Assembly (NCBI GenBank): GCA_038210375.1
Contig: JBBQWT010000041.1
Span: 1 to 16,307 of the forward strand
Direction of reading: 5' to 3'
From: JBBQWT01 sp038210375
GTDB lineage: Bacteria; Acidobacteriota; Terriglobia; Terriglobales; Acidobacteriaceae
Length of the DNA: 16,307 nt
In this document: piece by piece, positions 1-6,252 of the stretch
How positions within the stretch are numbered: the first letter of the stretch is position 1
Layout of the letters: the number at the start of each line of letters is the position of its first letter
Notes under the pieces: model-generated
The model's database searches: none
Told to the model about the DNA's origin: nothing
The model's input: only the letters and a program-made list of their open reading frames with translations
Position numbers and translations under genes: made by a program

Positions 1-193
1 CACACGGAGCAAGACCAAATAGGGAGGGAGCCGGATGTTGCAAAACGCCCGGCAGGAGCCTGCTCGGCCCCTTACAACCTTCGGGTAGGTCGCTGGAGCC
101 CTCGCAGTAATGCAGGGCCTAGAGGAATGACCGTTACCCGCTCGTGGTCAAACATGCGCGGGAACAGAATTCGGCTTACAGGTCCGCTTGCTA
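1..193 (+). ncRNA. rnpB: RNase P RNA, 3' portion (cut by window start)
   Basis: Catalytic RNA of ribonuclease P, which removes 5' leaders from pre-tRNAs. It is recognised by sequence. CGGAGCAAGACCAAATAG (5-22) matches the conserved core string of bacterial type A RNase P RNA. CGGGTAGGTCGCTGGAGCC (82-100) and GGCCTAGAGGAATGACC (116-132) correspond to the E. coli stretches CGGGTAGGCTGCTTGAGCC and GGCCTAGATGAATGAC. ACAGAATTCGGCTTACAGG (164-182) is the conserved 3' segment, and GGTCCGCTTGC after it should be the 3' strand of helix P1. The 5' half lies outside the window, so P1 pairing cannot be checked and the exact 3' end (about 190-196) is estimated. It converges on glyA. Confidence 0.93.
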
Positions 194-198
194 TACGC

Positions 199-228
199 GC
201 CCCTTTTTTCGGAAACGAGAAAAGGGGC
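199..228 (+). terminator. Hairpin after rnpB, probable terminator or processing hairpin
   Basis: A nearly uninterrupted stem pairs 199-211 with 216-228 around a GAAA loop (GCCCC plus a T run against an A-rich strand plus GGGGC). It begins a few bases after the estimated rnpB 3' end. The base run after it (ATCATTTT) is only a weak U-tract, so termination is inferred mainly from position. It shares bases with the glyA terminator read from the other strand. Confidence 0.5.
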
Positions 229-241
229 ATCATTTTGCCCC
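219..241 (-). terminator. Intrinsic terminator of glyA
   Basis: On the minus strand, GGGGC (241-237), an 8-nt loop and GCCCC (228-224) form a stem followed at once by TTTTC (223-219). It lies 30 nt past the glyA stop codon. The right stem strand is also part of the rnpB-side hairpin, so the two convergent transcripts end in one overlapping structure. Confidence 0.6.
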
Positions 242-270
242 TTGGGTTGAATCTCCCCCATAAGCCCATC

Positions 271-1554
271 TCAAACCCGCAGCGCCGCCCGCTCCCGCCG
301 TTCGGCATACAGAGGAAATGCGTCCGCCAGCTCGAGCACTTCCCCGCGAATGCGCCGCAGCACCGCGGCGTCGCTGCGATGGTGGAGGGCCTCGTTGATC
401 AACCGGCCGACCACGCGCATTTCTTTTTCTTTCATGCCGCGGGTGGTGAGCGCTGGCGTGCCCAGGCGAATGCCGCTGGGCTTCATGGGAGGGTTGGTGT
501 CGAACGGAATGGCGTTCTTGTTCACCGTAATGTTGGCTTCTCCCAGCGCCTTTTCCGCTTCGCTGCCCAGCATGCCCTGCGCGAACACATCTACCAGCAT
601 GAGGTGGGTATCGGTGCCGCCTGAAATGATGCGGTAGCCTTCGCCCGCCAGCACTTCCGCCAGCACCCGCGCGTTGGCGATGATCTGCTGCGCGTATTGC
701 TTGAATTCCGGTTGCATGGCCTCGCGAAAGCACACTGCCTTGGCGGCGATGATGTGCACCAGCGGGCCGCCCTGGATTCCCGGAAAAACGTTCTTGTCGA
801 TGGACGCGCCGAATTCCGCCTTGCTCAGGATCATCCCCGCGCGCGGGCCGCGCAGCGTCTTGTGCGTGGTGGTGGTCACAATATGCGCATGCGGAACCGG
901 CGATGGATGCGCGCCGCCGGCCACCAGCCCGGCGAAATGCGCCATGTCCACCACGTACAGCGCCCCCACCTTATCGGCAATGGCGCGCATGCGGGCAAAA
1001 TCGATGATGCGCGCGTACGCGCTGCCGCCGCCAATGACCAACTGCGGCCGCTCCCGAACCGCGATCTCTTCGAGCTCGTCGTAATCAATCACCTCGGTAT
1101 CGCGGCGCACTCCGTAAGGAACCACTTTGTAGGTCTTGCCGGAAAAATTCAGGTGATGCCCATGGGTCAGGTGGCCGCCGTGCGCCAGGTTCAATCCCAG
1201 GATGGTGTCGCCCGGTTTCAGCACCGAGAAAAACGCGGCCATATTGGCCTGCGAGCCCGCGTGCGGCTGCACGTTGGCAAACTCCGCGCCAAAAAGCAGC
1301 TTTGCCCGGTCGCGCGCCAGGTTCTCCACCACGTCGGCGAATTCGCATCCGCCGTAATAGCGTTTCCCGGGATACCCCTCCGCATACTTGTTGGTGAACA
1401 CCGAGCCCGCAGCTTCGAGCACAGCTTCACTTACAAAGTTTTCCGAGGCGATCAACTCCAGCCCCTCATGCTGCCGCCGCGCTTCGTGATCGATGGCCGC
1501 CGAAATTTCAGGATCGGAATCGGCAAGCGATTGCTTGAATTGAGATGTGGTCAT
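271..1554 (-). CDS. glyA: Serine hydroxymethyltransferase
   Basis: Cytosolic PLP enzyme that interconverts serine plus tetrahydrofolate with glycine plus 5,10-methylene-tetrahydrofolate, the main entry of one-carbon units. The 427-aa product has the usual bacterial length. Visible family marks are GLELIASEN (31-39), YPGKRYYGG (61-69), the cofactor-binding DMAHFAGLVA region (203-212), and TTTTHKTLRGPR (227-238), in which K232 is the expected Schiff-base lysine. The C-terminal NPPMKPSGIRLGTPALTTRG segment is also typical. ATG at 1554 starts the conserved N-terminus; upstream GAAGAA is only a weak ribosome site. Its 3' end converges with rnpB, and its 5' end diverges from the crotonase gene. The call is secure. 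Confidence 0.98.
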   Translation of the reverse strand: MTTSQFKQSLADSDPEISAAIDHEARRQHEGLELIASENFVSEAVLEAAGSVFTNKYAEGYPGKRYYGGCEFADVVENLARDRAKLLFGAEFANVQPHAGSQANMAAFFSVLKPGDTILGLNLAHGGHLTHGHHLNFSGKTYKVVPYGVRRDTEVIDYDELEEIAVRERPQLVIGGGSAYARIIDFARMRAIADKVGALYVVDMAHFAGLVAGGAHPSPVPHAHIVTTTTHKTLRGPRAGMILSKAEFGASIDKNVFPGIQGGPLVHIIAAKAVCFREAMQPEFKQYAQQIIANARVLAEVLAGEGYRIISGGTDTHLMLVDVFAQGMLGSEAEKALGEANITVNKNAIPFDTNPPMKPSGIRLGTPALTTRGMKEKEMRVVGRLINEALHHRSDAAVLRRIRGEVLELADAFPLYAERRERAALRV

Positions 1555-1702
1555 GGGATTTCTTCGGTCTGATCAATATTACTTGAAACTCAAAATCTAT
1601 TTTCCCGCCGCTCCCACCGGTCGGAGGCCAATGGCCGTCGCACCCCGCGCCTGGAAAATGGTATCTTGGCAATCATATTGCCGCAAAACAGGAGCACCAC
1701 CC
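1555..1702. promoter_or_regulatory. Divergent intergenic region between glyA and the crotonase gene
   Basis: This 148-bp gap must hold promoters for both divergent genes unless crotonase transcription starts elsewhere. On the minus strand TAATAT (1576-1581) is a fair -10 candidate, 22 nt before the glyA ATG, but no good -35 sits at 16-18 nt. On the plus strand no convincing hexamer pair was found. No riboswitch-like fold was recognised; in particular I see no glycine-riboswitch pattern. Confidence 0.3.
1690..1694 (+). promoter_or_regulatory. Ribosome binding site that fixes the crotonase start
   Basis: AGGAG lies 8 nt before the GTG at 1703. No comparable site precedes the earlier in-frame ATG at 1547, and residues translated from 1547 to 1702 do not resemble crotonase sequence. 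Confidence 0.75.
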
Positions 1703-2500
1703 GTGGATAGCCAACACGTAAGCACCATTCCGGCGCCGCCAAAATTCATCACCTTTGAGATTCGCGGGTATACCGCCCGCCTCACCCTCAATAACCCGCC
1801 GCACAACGTGCTCACCGTTCCCATGATGGATGAGATCGCCGAGGGCATCGAGAGCCTCAATCACCAGGCCGAGGTCAAGGCCATTCTGCTGTGTTCGGCC
1901 ACCAAAACGTTTTCCGCCGGTATCTCGCTGGAAGATTCCAAGAGCGATCGCGTATTTCAAACCTTGAACGCCTTCAACCGGGTGTTCAACGCCATCCGCG
2001 AAATCTCCAAGCCCCTGATCGTCGCGGTCAACGGGCCCGCCATCGGCGCCGGCGCCGAGCTCGTGGCCTTCGGCGACCTGGTCATTGCCACCACCAACGC
2101 CAAATTCGCCCAGCCCGAAATCAAGCTGGGCATCTTCCCGCCCTTCGCCGCGGTCATGCTTCCGCAGTTGATCGGCCCCAAGAAAACCTACGAGTTAATT
2201 CTCACCGGGGAAGCGCTAAGCGCGGAAGAGGCCCTGCACCTGGGTTTCGTAAACCGCGTAGTGCCGGAAGCGGACCTCGGCAGGGTGGTCGATGACCTGC
2301 TGTTACGCATCGGCGAATTCAGCGGACCGGTGTTAGGTTTTGTAAAAGAAGTAATTGGCAGCTCCATCGGGGTGCCCCTGCGCGAGGCCATGAAGAACTC
2401 GCAAAGTATCTACCTGAACCAGTTGATGGACCTGGAAGATGTGCAGGAAGGGTTAAGGGCGGTAATAGAAAAGCGCAAGCCGGTGTGGAAGAACAAATAG
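1703..2500 (+). CDS. Enoyl-CoA hydratase/isomerase (crotonase) family protein, dienoyl-CoA-hydratase-like
   Basis: Crotonase-fold enzyme of 265 aa starting at GTG. LCSATKTFSAGISLED (63-78) supplies the first oxyanion-hole segment and NGPAIGAGAEL (110-120) the second. The two glutamates that carry out acid/base chemistry in rat enoyl-CoA hydratase align with E119 (in GAGAEL) and E139 (in QPEI), so hydratase chemistry is plausible. After the second glutamate the usual small-residue PGAGG run is replaced by GIFPPFAA (143-150). I recall LGxFPP as a feature of cyclohexa-1,5-diene-1-carbonyl-CoA hydratases of anaerobic aromatic degradation, but no companion benzoyl-CoA genes are nearby, so the substrate is unknown. 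It is a single gene divergent from glyA. The family call is firm; the subfamily is tentative. Confidence 0.9.
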   Translation: MDSQHVSTIPAPPKFITFEIRGYTARLTLNNPPHNVLTVPMMDEIAEGIESLNHQAEVKAILLCSATKTFSAGISLEDSKSDRVFQTLNAFNRVFNAIREISKPLIVAVNGPAIGAGAELVAFGDLVIATTNAKFAQPEIKLGIFPPFAAVMLPQLIGPKKTYELILTGEALSAEEALHLGFVNRVVPEADLGRVVDDLLLRIGEFSGPVLGFVKEVIGSSIGVPLREAMKNSQSIYLNQLMDLEDVQEGLRAVIEKRKPVWKNK

Positions 2501-2515
2501 CGGATTCCACGAAGG

Positions 2516-2538
2516 AACCTCTTAAGGGTTTTGCCTTT
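2516..2538 (+). terminator. Weak terminator-like hairpin after the crotonase gene
   Basis: AACCT (2516-2520) and AGGGTT (2525-2530) form a short stem with loop CTTA, followed by T-rich TTGCCTTT. The stem is short, so it is only a candidate. Confidence 0.35.
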
Positions 2539-2539
2539 A

Positions 2540-2850
2540 GTGGAAGCAGCGGCCTTCAGGGACTGAACCTCAACTAGAGCACTCGATTAAGGAGTTTTCG
2601 TTTTTTGTGGAAGCAGCGGCCTTTCAGGCCGCGGAAAAACCGGTTTTAGATTTGGGGCTTTAGCCCCGGTGACGCGTGCTTGCAGATCAAAGGTCTCGCC
2701 TTCATCTGCGACTTGGGATTTCGGTTTATTTAAGATCAGCGCAGCTTTTTATTTTCAGACCGGTATTGGTTCTCGTCACAGCGGCTGAAGCCGAAATTCT
2801 AAAGGGCCTCTATCCAGCGGCCTGAAAGGCCGCTGCTTCCACCAAAAAAC
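2540..2850. repeat. REP-like composite: three copies of a palindromic element, two of them inverted ends
   Basis: The unit reads GTGGAAGCAGCGGCC then TTTCAGGCCGC and folds on itself (GCGGCCT/AGGCCGC). A partial copy is at 2540-2560. Copy two (2599-2633) and copy three (2816-2850, reversed) are inverted ends of a 252-bp segment; each has the same GTTTTTTG outer flank. Inside lie two more hairpin motifs, GGGGCT-TT-AGCCCC at 2654-2667 and GCGGCTGAAGCCG at 2781-2793. No coding sequence is convincing here. The arrangement resembles a bacterial interspersed mosaic element rather than an insertion sequence, because no transposase or target duplication is visible. Confidence 0.8.
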
Positions 2851-2884
2851 AAAACCGTGTCGATCGGCAGCACTCTCAAGAGTT

Positions 2885-2934
2885 TTGTCATTCTGACGAT
2901 CCCCGGCTTCACCGGGGTGAGGAAGAACCCCTAC
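2885..2934 (+). repeat. Dispersed 50-bp repeat, copy 1
   Basis: Begins TTGTCATTCTGACGATCCCC and ends GGAAGAACCCCTAC, with a central hairpin CCCCGG-CTTCA-CCGGGG. It matches the copy at 4284-4333 at 48 of 50 positions, in the same orientation. The pair flanks the alpha/beta hydrolase gene. From here to 3010 nothing else is recognisable. Confidence 0.9.
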
Positions 2935-3010
2935 CCTCTGAGAGCTCTTCGCGGCCACGGTTTTCGCTGGCGCTCGCTGCAACATCGCCTGCTGCCCAAC
3001 CCTCGCAAGC

Positions 3011-4159
3011 TCAAAACGCCGAAGCCAGAAACCGCGACAGGTAAAACGCGTCAAGATATTTAAACGGCGTCTCCCCAATGGTGTAATGCCCGCAGGGCAA
3101 CTCCGCCACCTGCAACTTCATCTTGTGGCGGCGAAATTCATCCACCACCTGCCGCGATAGCTCGGGAAGAAACGTCATATCGTACTTCCCATACACCACC
3201 AGCGAAGTCTTGGCCTTCCTCCCTTCGAACTTATGGAAGTACGACATCGGACTCACCGCCAGCAGCAGTTTGCGCAGCCTCTCCACCCCAATATGTTCCA
3301 GGCTCTCGCGCACGTGACGGGTTGACTGCCCGGTCCAGATCACGTCGCCAAAGTAGGTGGACGCGTGGTTGAACGCGTTCACCCGCAGCCGGTCGTCATG
3401 CGCGCTGGCGATAAACGCGTAACAGGAGCCCAGGCTGGTGCCCACGATCCCGAAATCCTTATAACCCTGGGTCTGCAGCCAATCCACGCAGCTCCGCACA
3501 TCGGTCACCGCCTGCCGGCAGGAATCAATGGTGCGGCCGATATTGGCCGACACCGCGTAGTCGGAGCGCTCGGTCTCCGCCGGCCGCCGCAGGTCGTGAT
3601 AGGGCTTGCTCATGCGCAGAGCCGAAATGCCCAGCCAGTTGAACACCCGGCACAGAGCGTTGTGGCTCCAGGGTTGCGCGTTCCACTGCGGCAACACGAT
3701 AACCGCCGCGCGCCGCTTATAAGCCATCGAGGGGACGGCATGGGCGGGAAACCAGCGCGCCGAAACCAGGTTGTTTTCCGGATACGGAGAAGCCACCGGC
3801 GAAGTAAAGCGCAGAAATTCCGCGACCTCGGTCTGTCCATGCGCCCGCGCCTGAGGCCCGGGACTTTCCGGCCCCGCGGCATCCACCACCGTATCTTCCA
3901 GGCGGAAGTCGGTAGGCGTGACATAAGAGAAAAACCGGTCGCTGTCGGCGATGATCTCCCGGTTCAGCTCCCCCAGGTATCGCTCCGCCGCCTCGTCACT
4001 GAGCTCTTCGGGATGCGAGGGATATTGGCCGTTCACCTCCGGCCACAAGCGCGTCCAATCCACTCCCCATTGCAGCGGCCGCACCACCCGATTGGTGTCC
4101 CGCGTAGTAAGAAAGTTCTCCCACTCTATGATTCGCTGTGCATAGCTCTTGATCGCCAT
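3011..4159 (-). CDS. Alpha/beta hydrolase, ABHD18-like (DUF2048-type)
   Basis: A 382-aa serine hydrolase-fold protein with no signal peptide, probably cytosolic. The nucleophile elbow GTSLG puts the catalytic serine at S242; D327 in YGKYDMTF and H358 in PCGHYT are well placed for the triad. A strand-turn segment AAVIVLPQWNAQ (151-162) precedes the oxyanion region. The roughly 140-residue N-terminal part before the core, with many aromatic residues, fits the ABHD18-like group, whose substrate is not established as far as I know. The gene is isolated: the crotonase gene is convergent with it, and near-identical direct repeats sit on both sides. There is no Shine-Dalgarno before ATG 4159; see the -10 box entry. 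Family confident, function unknown. Confidence 0.88.
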   Translation of the reverse strand: MAIKSYAQRIIEWENFLTTRDTNRVVRPLQWGVDWTRLWPEVNGQYPSHPEELSDEAAERYLGELNREIIADSDRFFSYVTPTDFRLEDTVVDAAGPESPGPQARAHGQTEVAEFLRFTSPVASPYPENNLVSARWFPAHAVPSMAYKRRAAVIVLPQWNAQPWSHNALCRVFNWLGISALRMSKPYHDLRRPAETERSDYAVSANIGRTIDSCRQAVTDVRSCVDWLQTQGYKDFGIVGTSLGSCYAFIASAHDDRLRVNAFNHASTYFGDVIWTGQSTRHVRESLEHIGVERLRKLLLAVSPMSYFHKFEGRKAKTSLVVYGKYDMTFLPELSRQVVDEFRRHKMKLQVAELPCGHYTIGETPFKYLDAFYLSRFLASAF

Positions 4160-4167
4160 CTTTATTA

Positions 4168-4173
4168 ACTATA
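4168..4173 (-). promoter_or_regulatory. Candidate -10 box for a leaderless hydrolase transcript
   Basis: TATAGT on the minus strand ends 8 nt before the hydrolase ATG, a spacing that would place transcription start at or next to the A of ATG. No Shine-Dalgarno lies between, and no good -35 hexamer is visible. Confidence 0.4.
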
Positions 4174-4283
4174 CAAGAGCTTTTTGCGGGTACTTGGCCG
4201 TGCGTTCCAGGACATTCCAGAGAAAACAAAACCGCTTATCCGCCTCACGAATTTCTGCCCCAGAAGAAAATCCACACAATCGG

Positions 4284-4333
4284 TTGTCATTCTGACGATC
4301 CCCGGCTTTATCGGGGTGAGGAAGAACCCCTAC
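4284..4333 (+). repeat. Dispersed 50-bp repeat, copy 2
   Basis: Same orientation as copy 1 and differing only in two bases of the central hairpin loop/stem (CTTTATC for CTTCACC). It lies 125 bp upstream of the hydrolase start codon. Confidence 0.9.
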
Positions 4334-4635
4334 TGTTCCACAAATTTTCTTCACGATGGGTTCTTACCGCACATCCCCCAAATTGCGTGGAGTCGTCAGG
4401 AATCCGCCTGACTTTGGCAGGATTTGCAGATGCAGCGTCCCATCTTTTGGGTTTACAGTCTTGCGGCTTGACCTGCCGCGCGAATTTGGGGTAGTCGTCT
4501 TTACCTCATCGACGGCGAGGAGCTGGTGGATTTCTAGTTTGTAGCGGCAGCAGGCCTGGTGTCCGACGAAACGCCCGGGATCGGTGAACACGCAGATCAA
4601 AGTCAGCCGATGCAGAGACTGGGGCCATTAAAAAA
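4334..4635. other. Intergenic stretch with an unexplained inverted repeat
   Basis: No gene is convincing. Inverted arms CCCCAAATTGCG (4376-4387) and CGCGAATTTGGGG (4479-4491) enclose about 90 bp that holds smaller hairpins, including GCGGC-TTGACCT-GCCGC at 4463-4479. A 78-codon minus-strand frame runs through it (4364-4600) but would need a TTG start with no ribosome site and resembles nothing I know. It could be a structured element or a decayed gene. Confidence 0.45.
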
Positions 4636-4887
4636 TCAATGCTGAGGTTGTGCCGACCTCTTCGACCGCCAAATCCAGTACACAAGCAAGGGGTGGAGAG
4701 CTGCCAAAGGAATTGCCACTAGCCAATCTTCCCAGGTAAATGGCACACGCACTACCTTAAGCACGTCACCAGGGCCCGTCTCTATATAATGTGGCAATCC
4801 ATGAGTCACTAACATTGAAACAATGCTTAAGTCGCATAATAGAAGCAGCAAAAAACAAATCGCAAAGAGGCTCTTTTTAACTGTCAT
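4636..4887 (-). CDS. Small two-helix membrane protein, unknown function
   Basis: An 83-aa product with a hydrophobic segment at about 6-28 (preceded by KK, so possibly a signal anchor) and a second at about 54-73, ending in a basic, polar tail (RSKRSAQPQH). The short loop between them carries GPGDVLKVVRVPFTWEDW. I do not recognise a family. GGAG lies 5 nt before ATG 4887, which supports real translation. Base composition drops sharply here: the 60 bases from 4801 contain 19 G+C. It is the last of four co-directional orphan genes. Confidence 0.6.
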   Translation of the reverse strand: MTVKKSLFAICFLLLLLCDLSIVSMLVTHGLPHYIETGPGDVLKVVRVPFTWEDWLVAIPLAALHPLLVYWIWRSKRSAQPQH

Positions 4888-5024
4888 CGCTACTCCAGTT
4901 AGTGTTTCTGAGGCTTGATCGCCGCAGGATTTGTAAGATTAACCTTTCGCCGTGGCTATAGCCCTTCGCGAAAAACCTACTGTGGTATTCCCATAGATTG
5001 TCCCTGAACCCGATAACCCTTCGG

Positions 5025-5109
5025 GCGGGTGGCCCATACGATTAGGGTGCCCCACTTCATTGCGAATGCAATGAGTAGCATCCGCACTCTAATCGTGTGG
5101 GCCACCCGC
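5025..5109. repeat. Long inverted-repeat element, copy 1
   Basis: Arms 5025-5050 and 5084-5109 are complementary at 24 of 26 positions. Their loop contains a second perfect 7-bp hairpin, TCATTGC-GAAT-GCAATGA (5057-5074). The right arm supplies the last six codons and the stop of the upstream minus-strand gene. A shorter, diverged copy lies at 6202-6252. There is no T-tract on either side, so it is not a standard intrinsic terminator. Confidence 0.85.
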
Positions 5110-5532
5110 CAGGCTGACTCTCTGTGTCCATTTCCGCAGAAGCCAATTGCCGCCAAGGGCACAAATGAACACGATGCACGCGCCGACGACAATGAACGGC
5201 GTCCGCATTAGCTTCCCCTTATCACTCATGCCTGGTTTCCAACGAACCACCAACACAGTAGCGTGGATTGCGAAAAGCGTGGCCGCAATCGCTGGGTAAC
5301 GCCATCGACTGCCACCTCTCAAAACGATCCCAGTTAGAACCCGGGTAAGGTAGTAACCATACTGGAACAACAAGAAAGGCAAGCCAATTATCATTCCCAT
5401 GACAACGCCCCAAAGCGGCCCATCATGGTCGACGTTCAAGGCTACCAATAGACCGCCCAATAGACAGCCCAGCAGGATCGCTTCGGCCACGACCTCCGTC
5501 AGGGTTACGACGACTCTCCTTAATAAGCGCAT
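5089..5532 (-). CDS. Four-helix membrane protein, unknown function
   Basis: A 147-aa product with hydrophobic segments at about 12-32, 39-60, 80-97 and 111-132. The N-terminus (MRLLRR) is basic, favouring a cytoplasmic start by the positive-inside rule. No family is recognised. AAGG lies 7 nt before ATG 5532. The last six residues, AGGPHD, and the TAG stop are encoded by the right arm of the inverted repeat, so the original C-terminus was probably different. It sits among other orphan genes on the same strand, with 200 bp to the next one downstream. Confidence 0.6.
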   Translation of the reverse strand: MRLLRRVVVTLTEVVAEAILLGCLLGGLLVALNVDHDGPLWGVVMGMIIGLPFLLFQYGYYLTRVLTGIVLRGGSRWRYPAIAATLFAIHATVLVVRWKPGMSDKGKLMRTPFIVVGACIVFICALGGNWLLRKWTQRVSLAGGPHD

Positions 5533-5626
5533 CTGTTTGCCTTATTGTTCGTAACCTTAGATCCGCCCGTTTCACGTAGGCGTCAACTGCGTTCTCACTA
5601 CTGAGTCGCGATCAAGGTCGTTGCAC

Positions 5627-6112
5627 TCAGCGCATCTGCATAAACTCTTCCAGCGTTTTCTCCTCGGAGTCATGAACGTAGTGTTCAGGTGTCACGACGA
5701 CGACTAGTCCCTTTTTGCGATTCTGATCTGGCTTGAAAAGCGCAACGCCGGAGGAAAGATTTCGGCGCAAGATTGTTTTATCGCCACCTTCCGATGCATT
5801 CACGATGCCGAAAGCTTGGCTTGTTCTGTAGGAAGACATACCTTTCGTGTACCAAAGCGAGAGGTTTTCACGCAGGTCATCTCGACAACTCTCGCATGTT
5901 TCTAGATGGTGGCGCGATTCGGGTGAAAGCTCAGGGCCCTGCTTCAAGTCTTTTGGAAACGGAACTTTTCCCGCACCAATTGAAAATACAATCTCTAGCG
6001 GTATTCTATTGCCCACGTGTGGATCGGCACATTTTTGTTGTTTTTTCTTCATCGTTAAGATGTAACCCGATATGTCTTCGTCCAGTTGTTGGTCGCTCGC
6101 CTTATTTTTCAT
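5627..6112 (-). CDS. Hypothetical protein with an HxxxCxxC zinc-finger-like motif
   Basis: A 161-aa product if it starts at ATG 6112. The motif HLETCESC (H-x3-C-x2-C), preceded by LSPESR, resembles the zinc-binding helix of anti-sigma ZAS or zf-HC2 domains. No transmembrane segment follows, and no sigma-factor gene adjoins, so anti-sigma function is not supported. The remainder is charged and soluble-looking (VVVVTPEHYVHDSEEKTLEE near the end). The same frame extends up to ATG 6235 (202 aa), but the extra 41 residues are partly encoded by the 6202-6252 repeat and overlap the preceding gene. A start at ATG 6052 (141 aa) is another option. None of these starts has a good ribosome site. Confidence 0.5.
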   Translation of the reverse strand: MKNKASDQQLDEDISGYILTMKKKQQKCADPHVGNRIPLEIVFSIGAGKVPFPKDLKQGPELSPESRHHLETCESCRDDLRENLSLWYTKGMSSYRTSQAFGIVNASEGGDKTILRRNLSSGVALFKPDQNRKKGLVVVVTPEHYVHDSEEKTLEEFMQMR

Positions 6113-6201
6113 TAATTGGGCAAGCCATTCTCTCCAAGCGCAGTATCCAGATCTTGGCAACGTCCTTCGTTTATGACCACATTCGAAACCCCGGCAGCTC
6201 G

Positions 6202-6252
6202 CCTGGTGCCCCATATGATTTAGGGCGCCCTCCAATCGTGAGCGGCACCCGG
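6202..6252. repeat. Inverted-repeat element, copy 2 (short, diverged)
   Basis: The right arm (6227-6252) matches the right arm of copy 1 (5084-5109) at 20 of 26 positions, and the left arm (about 6202-6228) resembles the left arm of copy 1 with one extra base. The central loop of copy 1 is missing, so the arms abut. It encodes the C-terminus and stop of the exported-protein gene. Confidence 0.7.

Noticed and set aside
697..1572. 291-codon plus-strand open frame opposite glyA
   Set aside because: Antisense shadow of glyA, rich in R/H/A as expected from the complementary frame.
1547..1702. N-terminal extension of the crotonase by 52 residues
   Set aside because: It would overlap the glyA start region, has no ribosome site and no crotonase similarity, whereas GTG 1703 has AGGAG at ideal spacing.
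2776..3078. 100-codon minus-strand frame containing a VGVLPHPGEAGDRQND string
   Set aside because: This is the translation of the 50-bp dispersed repeat and REP units; the same string recurs in the frame at 4169-4354 through the second repeat copy.
2885..4333. The pair of 50-bp repeats as a CRISPR-like or IS-end structure
   Set aside because: There are only two copies, 1.4 kb apart, with no spacers, no transposase, and direct rather than inverted orientation.
4977..5211. Short frames on both strands sharing an AHTIRV string
   Set aside because: Both are translations of the two arms of the inverted repeat at 5025-5109.
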